Below are positions 14,815 to 22,920 of a stretch of 39,287 bases of DNA, piece after piece. The stretch covers positions 1 to 39,287 of the IMG/VR virus record IMGVR_UViG_3300042876_000381. One strand, 5' to 3'. Position 1 is the stretch's first letter. Every line of letters starts with the position of its first letter. Position numbers and translations under genes: made by a program. The notes below the pieces were generated by a model. That model searched no databases and had not been told where the DNA came from. It saw only the letters and a list, made by a program, of their open reading frames with translations. This DNA comes from a virus.

Positions 14815-16142
14815 TATGCCCTGCCTTTCGCGTTCACATTGTCGTAAAAGCCGGACACCCGAAACGGCACGGGGTCGGTTATCCTGATCTGCGCCAGAAA
14901 GCCGGGAAGGTTAAACATCCCCAAGGCCCGATATTCCATCGGCTTGCGATAATCGCCTTGCGCGCCAAGGGTGTCGGTTTCCCAATCTTCCCAGCGATTG
15001 CCGCCGTCATCGCTTACCCGAAATTCAAGCGTAGGCTCGGCATAGGTTCCAGTAAGATAAGGCGTTGTCCCCACCTCGCATTCAACCGTCACCGTGTCGT
15101 AAATCTTGGGGGCAAGCAGTCTTTCGCCAGCGGTAACAATCCGCTCGACTATTTCCTCACCCTGTCCATATTCACCCCATGCCCAAATCTGGCCCGTTTC
15201 ATCGTCGCCATAATCCGGCCCGCAACGGAAATTCGTGCGGCCATAGGAGCGCAGTTCGAAAACTTCCCCCGTGGTAATGTCATAGGCCCATGTTTCCGTG
15301 TCCAGGCGGATGCAGACAAACTTGTGTCGCTGGTCCTTTAGCAGATACACCCGATAGGTCGTGCTGGCCTCGATGCGCTCAACCAGAAAGTCACCGCCTA
15401 GCGCCTGCGGAACGTCGCCATTGCGGTATAAAATCTTGTCAGCGCCAATCCAGAAGAACGTGTTGTCATCCTGCACCATGCAGCCCGATGCGATAATGCC
15501 CTGTTCAAATATCCGCTGCTGAATAGGCGTGAACGGCAAATCCGCTTGGCCGGTCGGTGCCCAAAACTCGATTGAATTAGGTCCGGCAAATACGATTATG
15601 CCGTCAAGAACAGTTGCCCACAGCAAGGCGTCTGGTTCACTCTCAACCTCGGCAAAGTCCAGTGCATCCCATAGCCGCCCGTTGCCGATAGCCGAAAAGA
15701 AGTGATACCCCGTCCCCGCCTCAAGCGCGACAAAGTAACCATTGGTTTGGATGATCTGCGTGACATTGCTGTCATCGGGAAAATCGACTGCAACAAAATT
15801 CGTGCCGTTATAGCTATACAACGGCCCGCCAGCGCAGAACAAAACCTCGTCGCTGTCCATTGCGATGGAAACAGGCCCATTGCCCGCAACCTCACCTAGC
15901 AGTGTTGTCCCGCGATAAGCAAAAGAACCCGATACCGTGAACCTGTCGCCGCCAAACACACCGTCCTTCGATAGCGAAGCCCGGACAGGCCCGGAACCTA
16001 CCGAAAACGCCTCAACCAATGGCGGACGCGATTGCATCACAACGCCTTGGCTTTGCGATTCCTCGACAAACATATTGACCGTTTCGAGCGGGGGCAGATT
16101 GCCGCGCGTCCGGCTATATGCGCCCTTGCCGTAGTCAAGCAT
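14814..16142 (-). CDS. P22 gp10-like packaged-DNA stabilisation protein (tail hub), 442 aa
   Basis: Closes the portal vertex after packaging. The N-terminus DYGKGAYSRTRGNLPPLETVNMFVEE is characteristic of the P22 gp10 family. The rest is all-beta with propeller-like repeats (LYSYNGTNFVAVDFPDDSN, GRLWDALDFAEVESEPDALL, IEFWAPTGQADLPFTPI). Length is close to gp10 (about 470 aa). It directly follows the gp4-like gene, as in P22. Confidence 0.85.
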   Translation of the reverse strand: MLDYGKGAYSRTRGNLPPLETVNMFVEESQSQGVVMQSRPPLVEAFSVGSGPVRASLSKDGVFGGDRFTVSGSFAYRGTTLLGEVAGNGPVSIAMDSDEVLFCAGGPLYSYNGTNFVAVDFPDDSNVTQIIQTNGYFVALEAGTGYHFFSAIGNGRLWDALDFAEVESEPDALLWATVLDGIIVFAGPNSIEFWAPTGQADLPFTPIQQRIFEQGIIASGCMVQDDNTFFWIGADKILYRNGDVPQALGGDFLVERIEASTTYRVYLLKDQRHKFVCIRLDTETWAYDITTGEVFELRSYGRTNFRCGPDYGDDETGQIWAWGEYGQGEEIVERIVTAGERLLAPKIYDTVTVECEVGTTPYLTGTYAEPTLEFRVSDDGGNRWEDWETDTLGAQGDYRKPMEYRALGMFNLPGFLAQIRITDPVPFRVSGFYDNVNAKGRA

Positions 16143-16690
16143 CAGAAATACTCAACCGGGTCTTTTGCGGTCGAAACCTTGTGGCTCAACGCGCCTTTGA
16201 ACCTTATCCCGATCCGCGCAATCATAGGCGGCAATTGTGCGCCAAACATCTCGCAATAGTGCATCGCCAGCAAGGCAGAAAGCCCGGTCATGTTGCGATT
16301 GGCAAGCGGAGCCTCGCTATCCAGCGTTAAAGCATCACACACCTGCCAGCGGCCAAGGCTGAACACATAATTCTTTTGCGTCGTGTCGGTGACGACGATA
16401 ACCGCGCTCAAATCCTTTGGCGTGCGGGTCTTGCCCTTTTCCTCAATTGTATCAGGAACAGTGATCGTCGCGCCGTCTGCAATTATCCGCTCGTTTTCCT
16501 GTGCGGTGTAATCGCTCGTCGCGTAAACATCGGTGAACGGTCCCAAAGGCCCATCCGCAAACATGCCGTCATACAGCGATTGCAGGGCAATCATGCCCTC
16601 GTCGCTCTCCGCAGCGCGCGGCGTCCGGCCTATGCCGACAATGCGCGCCTGTCGCAAGGCAAGGGTGACAATATCGCGGCATGTTGTCAT
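16142..16690 (-). CDS. P22 gp4-like head-to-tail adaptor, 182 aa
   Basis: Starts TCRDIVTLALRQARIVG and continues with AAESDEGMIALQSLYDGM. This helix pair is the hallmark of the gp4-type tail accessory / connector family, which binds under the portal and receives gp10. Length is close to P22 gp4 (166 aa). It overlaps the gp10-like gene by 1 base. Some gp4 proteins have a muralytic activity; no such site can be seen here. Confidence 0.8.
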   Translation of the reverse strand: MTTCRDIVTLALRQARIVGIGRTPRAAESDEGMIALQSLYDGMFADGPLGPFTDVYATSDYTAQENERIIADGATITVPDTIEEKGKTRTPKDLSAVIVVTDTTQKNYVFSLGRWQVCDALTLDSEAPLANRNMTGLSALLAMHYCEMFGAQLPPMIARIGIRFKGALSHKVSTAKDPVEYF

Positions 16691-16704
16691 ATCATCCCCC
16701 TATG

Positions 16705-16730
16705 AAAAGGGGCGAGCCGAAACCCGCCCC
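16705..16730 (-). terminator. intrinsic terminator between capsid and tail genes
   Basis: Read on the - strand: GGGGCG, 10-base loop GGTTTCGGCT, CGCCCC, then TTTTC. This is a short GC-rich stem with a U-tract, 9 bases past the stop of the 140-aa head protein. It probably acts as a partial terminator that lowers transcription of the tail genes relative to the capsid genes. Confidence 0.65.
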
Positions 16731-16738
16731 ATTCCTCA

Positions 16739-17161
16739 TTATGGCAAGTAGTAGGTGACTGCCACGCGAACGCTGCCAGCGGCGCTGGTGGCCGCGTTTG
16801 CAGCGACTGCCACGATAACAGCGGTGTTACCCGCAGTCACCGTCCACAAAAGGCCGGTTGCAGCAGTTGCCGAAGCTGCCGCGCCCGTCTGCGCCACAGT
16901 GCTTGCCGCGAAATAGCGGTTTGCGCTGCCAGCATCGCCGACGTTGAGCGTGATGGTCGGGGAACCGTTGGTATCAAGGTCGTCAGCCTCAAGGACGGCG
17001 CCCAGAACTACCGCGCCAACCGGCAAGTTCAGGATGGTTGCGGAATCCGAAGTGGTGATCGTGCCGGAAAAGGCGCATTCACCGTAGGATACCTTTACAT
17101 TGCCCCCGAAGCCGTGGCCGGGAGCGGCGAGACGCGATTGCGTCGAGTTTGTTGCAGGCAT
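16739..17161 (-). CDS. probable head decoration or minor capsid protein, 140 aa
   Basis: Ala/Thr/Val-rich beta protein (SATILNLPVGAVVLGAVLEA, SPTITLNVGDAGSANRYF, SVRVAVTYYLP). It lies two genes after the major capsid gene and just before a terminator, so it should be made in capsid-like amounts. The fold resembles small virion surface proteins, but no known family is recognised. Confidence 0.6.
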   Translation of the reverse strand: MPATNSTQSRLAAPGHGFGGNVKVSYGECAFSGTITTSDSATILNLPVGAVVLGAVLEADDLDTNGSPTITLNVGDAGSANRYFAASTVAQTGAAASATAATGLLWTVTAGNTAVIVAVAANAATSAAGSVRVAVTYYLP

Positions 17162-17164
17162 TGA

Positions 17165-17338
17165 TTATTCCTTTCCTGCCGCTTTGGATTTGCGGACTTC
17201 AAATGTTGCGTTGGTGGAAAGAAGGTCGGCCAATTCGGCATCGACCTTCTGCCATTCGCCCTTCATGAACTCCACACCGTAAACGGTGCAGAACTCATCA
17301 TCGGTAGGGTCAGCCGTTGCGATGAAACGGGCTTCCAT
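17165..17338 (-). CDS. hypothetical protein, 57 aa, head module
   Basis: ATG overlaps the capsid stop by one base (TAATG), and the gene ends 3 bases before the next ATG. The protein (EARFIATADPTDDEFCTVYG...ADLLSTNATFEVRKSKAAGKE) is acidic with a basic tail. It resembles short head-module proteins of unknown role. Tight spacing supports expression. Confidence 0.65.
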   Translation of the reverse strand: MEARFIATADPTDDEFCTVYGVEFMKGEWQKVDAELADLLSTNATFEVRKSKAAGKE

Positions 17339-18435
17339 TAGTCAGCAGCCGCGCCGAAGAAGCCCAAAACCATGCCGTGCTGCTTGCCGTTGAAGGCCGC
17401 TTTCTTCACGCCAATGATTTCATCCATGCCGACCGTCATGCGACGATTAAGCGCAGGAATATCGCTCTTTTCAGTGCCTGCCTGCGGCTTCTGGCTGTAG
17501 GCAATGAACACCGACTGCGTGCCACACAGGAACACAGGGCGAATGGGAGCCGACGAAGCACCCGCCGTGTTGAGCCCGTTTGCTGCGGCCCATACGTCGA
17601 TTTCAGGAACCTCGCGGTGAATAACACCGTCAAGGATCAAGTCACCGGCTTGGAACAGCGGGTTGGATTCGACATCACGCGGACGCGCATCGCGGTTGGC
17701 ATTGACCATCGGCGTGTCATTCGACAAATCACGGAACGTGCGCGATCCGTGGAATGCAACCATATATTCCCGGCCCATGTCGTCATTGACCTGATACGGG
17801 GTAATGGCAGGGCTTGCGGCCAGACCGAGGCGCTTCATGACGCCGATACGCGCTGCCGTGCAGGTCTGCGCAGCGGTGACGTTGGCAAGCGCCGTTGCCC
17901 ATGTTGCCGAATAGCCAGCAACCGCACCGAAAAACAGACGGTCTTGGTTGGCAGCAGCAAAGGCGTTGCGGTTTGCAGCCGATGCCAAGCCATAATTGAC
18001 GGTCGTGTCGCCGGTCGTGACAACCGAACCAAAAGCTTCGATAATGTCATCACGCAGCAGTTCGCCAAAATAGCGGGTCAGGCTTTCCTTAGCCGCATTC
18101 ATGACGTCCAGTTCCGTGCGGAACGTCTGGTTCTTTGTGACCGCTACGCCCTTGCCGCGAAGGGCAACAGGCACACCGCAGTTGAAGTTATCAAGCGGAG
18201 TTTCGTTGCCGACAATCGGGGTGTCACCCGTTACCGGCGAACCGCCCAGCTTGTAAAACAGCGGGATATTCAGCGTGTCGCCAGCGCGCTTCTCAAGGTC
18301 GGAATAACCCTGAATAATCGCGTTGGTCGTGTTGTTCACATAGGGGAGGAAGCGCGAACGACGCACATACTCCATGTGGGCCTTGTTGCTCCACTCTTTG
18401 CGCTGCGATGCAGTCGCCAATACAAAATCAGCCAT
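17338..18435 (-). CDS. major capsid protein, N4-gp56 / DUF4043-like, 365 aa
   Basis: Main building block of the icosahedral head (HK97-type fold by family). Matching segments: the N-terminal helix (ASQRKEWSNKAHMEYVRRSR), then GDTLNIPLFYKLGG, NETPLDNFNCGVPVALRGKG and QTFRTELDVMNAAKESLTRY, which follow the N4 gp56 / DUF4043 capsid family. Length of about 365 is usual. It lies directly after the scaffold-like gene and two genes after the portal. Confidence 0.85.
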   Translation of the reverse strand: MADFVLATASQRKEWSNKAHMEYVRRSRFLPYVNNTTNAIIQGYSDLEKRAGDTLNIPLFYKLGGSPVTGDTPIVGNETPLDNFNCGVPVALRGKGVAVTKNQTFRTELDVMNAAKESLTRYFGELLRDDIIEAFGSVVTTGDTTVNYGLASAANRNAFAAANQDRLFFGAVAGYSATWATALANVTAAQTCTAARIGVMKRLGLAASPAITPYQVNDDMGREYMVAFHGSRTFRDLSNDTPMVNANRDARPRDVESNPLFQAGDLILDGVIHREVPEIDVWAAANGLNTAGASSAPIRPVFLCGTQSVFIAYSQKPQAGTEKSDIPALNRRMTVGMDEIIGVKKAAFNGKQHGMVLGFFGAAAD

Positions 18436-18446
18436 TTTCTAAATCC

Positions 18447-19121
18447 TTAGAACATTTTGGCCAACTTCTCCTCCTCCGGCGTCACTTTCGGCGGACGGGA
18501 ATCGCCCGCGCTTGTTTCAGACGCGATGGAACGTGGGGGAGTAGTTGAAACCGGGGTTGCCGGAGTCAGAGCTGGCGTTTGCGCTTGCGCGGCCTGCCAT
18601 TGCTTGAAAGCCCTGATCTGCTCCGGATCGACGTTGCCAAGTTCCTGCAAAGACTGCGCCTTGCGGTGTTCCTCGACGATGAATTTGAAAGGATGCGACG
18701 ATTGCGCCACAGCCAGATTGAAGGCAGGATCATTATTGCAGCGTTCAAAGGCCCAGCCATAGGCTGTCTCGACCGTATCAGCGCCGTATTTGTCATCCGC
18801 CAATGTGCGGGAAAATTGCATGGCCTGTTGACGCAAGCTGCCGTTGACGATTTTCAGCGTGTCCTCGTCGGGGTATAATTCCTCTTGAGGCTGCATCTGT
18901 TGAACGGGCGGGTTTTTCAGGCTGCGGATTTCATCCCGCAATTCCTTCACAACACCTACCGGAACGTAACCTTCCGGCACCACCGGCTTTTCAGCCACTG
19001 GTTGTTCAATAACCGGCGCTGGCTCGATTACCGGGGCAGTTTCCTGCTCGATAGCCTCCACAACTTCCGGCACGTCAATAGGCTCGGCGTCTCCGCCGAA
19101 CAAAGCGTTCACATCATCCAT
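18447..19121 (-). CDS. scaffold-like protein, 224 aa
   Basis: Acidic, Pro/Val/Glu-rich N-terminal region (EVVEAIEQETAPVIEPAPVI), a helical middle (QQAMQFSRTLADDKYGADTV, HPFKFIVEEHRKAQSLQELG) and a basic, Pro/Thr-rich tail ending EEEKLAKMF. Low-complexity, helical composition and the slot between portal and capsid genes are those of a scaffolding protein, which shapes the procapsid and leaves before packaging. No sequence motif proves it. Confidence 0.7.
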   Translation of the reverse strand: MDDVNALFGGDAEPIDVPEVVEAIEQETAPVIEPAPVIEQPVAEKPVVPEGYVPVGVVKELRDEIRSLKNPPVQQMQPQEELYPDEDTLKIVNGSLRQQAMQFSRTLADDKYGADTVETAYGWAFERCNNDPAFNLAVAQSSHPFKFIVEEHRKAQSLQELGNVDPEQIRAFKQWQAAQAQTPALTPATPVSTTPPRSIASETSAGDSRPPKVTPEEEKLAKMF

Positions 19122-19241
19122 GTTTAGATTCCCTTGCCGAAACCCTCGGCACTAGTGTTCGCCCGTCACAGCGGCGGCCTGTTGCGATTTGACACCTTCG
19201 CAATGGTGAAATTCGCCCGTTAACCCCCGGCGGCGGGTAAC
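19122..19241 (-). promoter_or_regulatory. 120-base non-coding gap with two hairpins before the scaffold gene
   Basis: The operon breaks for 120 bases here. On the transcript side there are two perfect 6-bp hairpins: TTGCGA/TCGCAA (19182-19187 and 19198-19203, loop 10) and TGCCGA/TCGGCA (19135-19140 and 19146-19151, loop 5). The second lies about 13 bases before the scaffold ATG. The sequence CGGGCGAA occurs twice. This may be an RNA-processing or internal-promoter region. No clear promoter is seen. Confidence 0.4.
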
Positions 19242-21053
19242 TTATGCAGCAGCGGCCTTCATGCCCTCAAGCATCGGCTTCATTGCCTCATTCTGCGCCT
19301 TTGCAGCGGTCAATGCCGCGCTGGCTTCCTTGTCTGCAATCTCTGCCGCCATACCGCGCATAGCCATCTCCTGCTGCGGCTGCTGGCCTTGGCTGGCCTG
19401 GTCCGAACGCTCCTTGCGCTTGGCAATCAGCTTTGTCTTTTCAGGCAATGCCGACACTTCCAGCAAATCATCGAACGGCACTTCCTGCGGCCCGTAAATC
19501 TGCGCCAGTTCGACCAGCTTATCAAACTGCTCTTGGGCAAGATTTGCCGTGTCGGGAACGCTGTCGATGGTTATGTCAACATCCATCTCTGCCAGAGCGT
19601 TTTCATAGCCCAAAACAGGCTGCCCAATGCCGATAGAACCATCCTCCTGATACATCGGCTGTGGTTCACCAAGGATAGGCTGATTGATGCCGACAAACTG
19701 CGGCGATCCCGTGTCATCCGTTACCCGAATGAAATCAGCGGCTTTCCAATACTGTTTGCAACGCTGCCAAATCGCCCGAAACACTGACAATTCAAACAGC
19801 CGGATGCCGTTCAACGTCATGGCGCTGTCGACCATGCCAGCCTGTTGACGGGCGATCTGCGCGCGTCCCGATGCGCTTGCCGACTGTTGCGCCAAGACAG
19901 CGGGGTTCTGGCCTATGCGCTGGATGAACTCCCGTGCATTCGCCAAAAGATTGAATTGACCACTCGCCAAATCATTCAGGGAAGCGGGTTGCCAGCCTGC
20001 CGGAATAACACCGTCGGGGCGTGACATTTCTTCCCGCACCATTTGCGCGTCAACCGAATATGCCATTTCCGGGTCTGTCGCCACAGCTTGCCGGTTGTTC
20101 AGCATGTGCAGCAATTTGCTTTCACGCTTGTTTATCGCGTCCTGCGGGCTGCGAAGGTCGCGCACCTCACCGTAACGCCTGTTTTCCCTGTCGATATAGC
20201 AGGAACGGGCTTTAATCGGGCAATCAGGCTTTCCGAACGTATCGACATAAGGCGACGGGCCTGCCTCCAATATCCCGCCACCCCAAAACACACAGCGCGC
20301 CCAACCGAAACGCTCCTTGTGATACATCTCGACAATGAAAACGCGCTTTAGCTTGGGATCAGCCCAACCGAACGTCTGCCCCTCTGGCCTGTCTGCGAAG
20401 CTATCCCCCGCAACACCTAATCCACCCCCGTTATAGTCCACAGCCGACATGATGCCTTGCTGTGCGTCGGGATAAAGCCGTGCAACATTGTCGGCAAACA
20501 TCCACTTGCCGATTCCCATGTAACGGGCATCGTTAAAATCCAGCGCCCTTGAGCGGGGATCGTGGAAAAACTCCTCGAAGCGGATTTGCTCAACATCGAC
20601 GCGGTTGTTCTCATCCACCTGCACAATCGCAGCGGTCGTTCCCTCCACGAAATACTGCAAAGCGCATTGCGTCCGTTTGGCATCCCATTCGGCATAGTCT
20701 TTGACGTAACGCAAAACCTTGGTTGCAACGTCTGCGCTGTCCTCATCCTGCGGATTGCGCGGCCATGCGCGGGGATCGTTCTTGCCTTGCTCCCAAACAC
20801 CGACAAGCCCGCGAACAGCCAGCTTCACCTCATTGAAATACAAAGACGGCTGCTTGCGGCCATCAAGAACCTTGCGCTCGTCCTCGGTCCACTGATAGCC
20901 GTCCCAATAATCGCGGTCGATCAGCGATTCCTTGCGGTATTCGTCGTTTGTGTCGCGCGCGTCTTCAAAGAAACGCTTTAGCTGCGCATGGTCGGGCTGA
21001 TAGGCTACAGTGTTTTCCACGATTCCCCCTGCCCTTGATTGTTCTTGCGCCAT
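19242..21053 (-). CDS. portal protein, P22-like, 603 aa
   Basis: Dodecameric DNA channel at one capsid vertex. Segments typical of the P22 portal family: RYVKDYAEWDAKRTQCALQY, FEEFFHDPRSRALDFNDARY, NRRYGEVRDLRSPQDAINKR and ESKLLHMLNNRQAVATDPEM. A helical, Gln/Met/Ala-rich C-terminus ends the protein. Length (603) is below P22 gp1 (725), which has a longer barrel. The start overlaps the end of terL by 49 bases. Confidence 0.85.
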   Translation of the reverse strand: MAQEQSRAGGIVENTVAYQPDHAQLKRFFEDARDTNDEYRKESLIDRDYWDGYQWTEDERKVLDGRKQPSLYFNEVKLAVRGLVGVWEQGKNDPRAWPRNPQDEDSADVATKVLRYVKDYAEWDAKRTQCALQYFVEGTTAAIVQVDENNRVDVEQIRFEEFFHDPRSRALDFNDARYMGIGKWMFADNVARLYPDAQQGIMSAVDYNGGGLGVAGDSFADRPEGQTFGWADPKLKRVFIVEMYHKERFGWARCVFWGGGILEAGPSPYVDTFGKPDCPIKARSCYIDRENRRYGEVRDLRSPQDAINKRESKLLHMLNNRQAVATDPEMAYSVDAQMVREEMSRPDGVIPAGWQPASLNDLASGQFNLLANAREFIQRIGQNPAVLAQQSASASGRAQIARQQAGMVDSAMTLNGIRLFELSVFRAIWQRCKQYWKAADFIRVTDDTGSPQFVGINQPILGEPQPMYQEDGSIGIGQPVLGYENALAEMDVDITIDSVPDTANLAQEQFDKLVELAQIYGPQEVPFDDLLEVSALPEKTKLIAKRKERSDQASQGQQPQQEMAMRGMAAEIADKEASAALTAAKAQNEAMKPMLEGMKAAAA

Positions 21054-22483
21054 GCAGGCCGGTGAGGGCCGTTGAATCCAACCGTCTTTTGCGTTGACGG
21101 GATGATTGCAGGATGCGCCTGATCTATCGCCCTGCCAATCAAACTGGCCGTATCCACATCGTCGTCATTCTTGCCTGCTGGAAACACCAGAAACTCCGAT
21201 ATGTCCGCACCCGGTTCGAAATACACCCGCCCACTAGCCGCCATTGCCTGAAACGATCGGGCCCGCGTCGGCTTGTCGTGAACGCTCGGCATCCATTCCA
21301 TGCGGCAAAACACATTGCGTTCCCGCATTCGGCGCTTCAGCATCGGCTCGATGGCCTTCTGAATAACCCCACCTTCGCCAAACCAACAAAGCGGCTTGTG
21401 CTTGGCGATCAGGTCCAGCTTTTTCTCAATCCAGACGTCGCTTGTTGCCTGTCCGCGCCATCCGTCAACGCGGTGCACATTGCCATCTGTGTCAATGCCC
21501 CAAACGCGATGCACCGTGTAATCTCCGCCACCATCGGTAACAGCATAATCGCTTGTGCCGTAGTAACGCATCGCAGGCTGTCCCTGCGTCGTCTTGAACC
21601 ATTCCCTCTGAAAGAACGTGCCTTCATCCGGCTGTGGCTGTTGCTGATACAGTGCTGACCATTCACGCGGGCCGATGCTTGCCTTAATCCTGTTCAACGC
21701 CTCGACATTATACCATTCGGGCCAAAGCGCCGCGCCATCCTTGTTAATCGCCGGAAGGTCCAAAACCTCCCATTGGTCGGCTTCACTCTCAAGCAAGCGC
21801 CCTGCTAAATCATCTTCATGCCAGCGCGTCTGGATAAGGACAATCGCGCCACCCGGCATAAGCCGAGTGTAGAGGGTCGAACGATACCAGTCCCATACAA
21901 CATCGCGGCGGCGCTCGCTATCTGCTTCCTCACGATCCTTGAACGGGTCGTCAATCAAAGCAATGTCAGCGCCACGTCCCGTTACTGCCGTTCCAACACC
22001 AGCAGCAACATAAGTGCCACCATGATTGGTATTCATCCGGTTTGCTGCTTGACTATCAGGCGCAAGGCTTACCTTTGGAAACACCTGCCCAAATTCAGGG
22101 TCGGCAACGATATTCCGCACATTCCGGCCAAAGTCGCTGGCAAGGTCGCTGTTGTAACTCGCCGCGATAATCTGCCGCCTTGGGTTCCTGCCCAAACACC
22201 ATGCAGGAAACCGTTTTGAAGCCAATTCCGATTTACCATGGCGCGGCGGCATGAATATCATCAGCCGGTCAATCTCGCCACGCTCCACAGCCTCCAGCTT
22301 TTCCGCTATCAGCCGATGATGATTTGCCCCCTTGTAAAGCGGGTTTGTATATTCAGTGAACGCGAGAAGACTTTTCCGAGCCTGCCGCGTTCTCAATTCC
22401 CTCTGTAACGTCTCCAATTCCGTCAAGCAGGAAAGGAGAGAGTTGCGCGGCAAGGTCTCGGATGCGCTGTGCAAGTTCGTCAT
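21005..22483 (-). CDS. terminase large subunit, 492 aa
   Basis: Packaging motor ATPase and nuclease. Walker A is PPRHGKSE (about residues 79-86), Walker B is DIALIDDP (about 173-180), and the coupling region follows (RRRDVVWDWYRSTLYTRL). The RNase H-like nuclease half includes GTSDYAVTDGG near 325 and a late DDVDTASLIGRAI. The frame opens 131 bases inside terS, so the real start may lie further in, perhaps a TTG near 22400 just before RTRQARKSLLAFTEY. A headful (pac) mechanism would fit the split gene at the window edges. Confidence 0.9.
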   Translation of the reverse strand: MTNLHSASETLPRNSLLSCLTELETLQRELRTRQARKSLLAFTEYTNPLYKGANHHRLIAEKLEAVERGEIDRLMIFMPPRHGKSELASKRFPAWCLGRNPRRQIIAASYNSDLASDFGRNVRNIVADPEFGQVFPKVSLAPDSQAANRMNTNHGGTYVAAGVGTAVTGRGADIALIDDPFKDREEADSERRRDVVWDWYRSTLYTRLMPGGAIVLIQTRWHEDDLAGRLLESEADQWEVLDLPAINKDGAALWPEWYNVEALNRIKASIGPREWSALYQQQPQPDEGTFFQREWFKTTQGQPAMRYYGTSDYAVTDGGGDYTVHRVWGIDTDGNVHRVDGWRGQATSDVWIEKKLDLIAKHKPLCWFGEGGVIQKAIEPMLKRRMRERNVFCRMEWMPSVHDKPTRARSFQAMAASGRVYFEPGADISEFLVFPAGKNDDDVDTASLIGRAIDQAHPAIIPSTQKTVGFNGPHRPAWRKNNQGQGESWKTL

Positions 22484-22745
22484 CCGTCATCTCGCTGTTG
22501 TCATTAATGTTGAGCGTTGCCTCCTTCGGCATCAAGCTGGCGACCATCTTCACAAAATCCCCCGGCTTGTCGGCAATCATTGCGTCAATCGCAGCCTTGC
22601 CCTTATCAACCCATGCGGCTTGAACGTCTGCAAGGAAGTCTTCCTGCAATTTGCTCTTAGCGCCTTTGGGCCTGCCAGCAGGGTTCCCAGACTGTCCGGG
22701 TTGGAATAAATGGCTTTTCTGTTTTACGCCTGTATTTTCAGACAT
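22353..22745 (-). CDS. terminase small subunit-like, DUF5681 domain, 130 aa
   Basis: Opens with FQPGQSGNPAGRPKGAKSK, the DUF5681 signature often found just upstream of terminase large subunits. A helical middle follows (LADVQAAWVDKGKAAIDAMI), then an acidic tail. It would bind the packaging start site and load TerL. Start set at ATG 22745, which overlaps the previous gene by 8 bases. Confidence 0.75.
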   Translation of the reverse strand: MSENTGVKQKSHLFQPGQSGNPAGRPKGAKSKLQEDFLADVQAAWVDKGKAAIDAMIADKPGDFVKMVASLMPKEATLNINDNSEMTDDELAQRIRDLAAQLSPFLLDGIGDVTEGIENAAGSEKSSRVH

Positions 22746-22920
22746 TGATAGCCTCATCCCAATCACCGCTCACAATGCTCTGGCTTTGCGTCCAGCTTGC
22801 TGCGGTTGCTGTTGTCTGTTCTGTCCAGTTGTTCGACGTGGTGCTTTGTGATTGCGACCAGTTGCCCGTTGGAACCAGTTGCGGATTGTCGATTGTCGCG
22901 GTCAGGAAAAGCAGTGTCAT
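22738..22920 (-). CDS. 11-residue Trp-repeat protein, 60 aa
   Basis: After a beta-like start (MTLLFLTATIDNPQLVPTG) the protein has Trp at positions 21, 32, 43 and 54, exactly every 11 residues, in units such as GNWSQSQSTTS, NNWTEQTTATA and ASWTQSQSIVS. ATGA overlap with the gene before and an 8-base overlap with terS. Unknown family. The periodicity suggests a small beta-solenoid or a binding motif, perhaps of a virion part. Confidence 0.6.
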   Translation of the reverse strand: MTLLFLTATIDNPQLVPTGNWSQSQSTTSNNWTEQTTATAASWTQSQSIVSGDWDEAINV

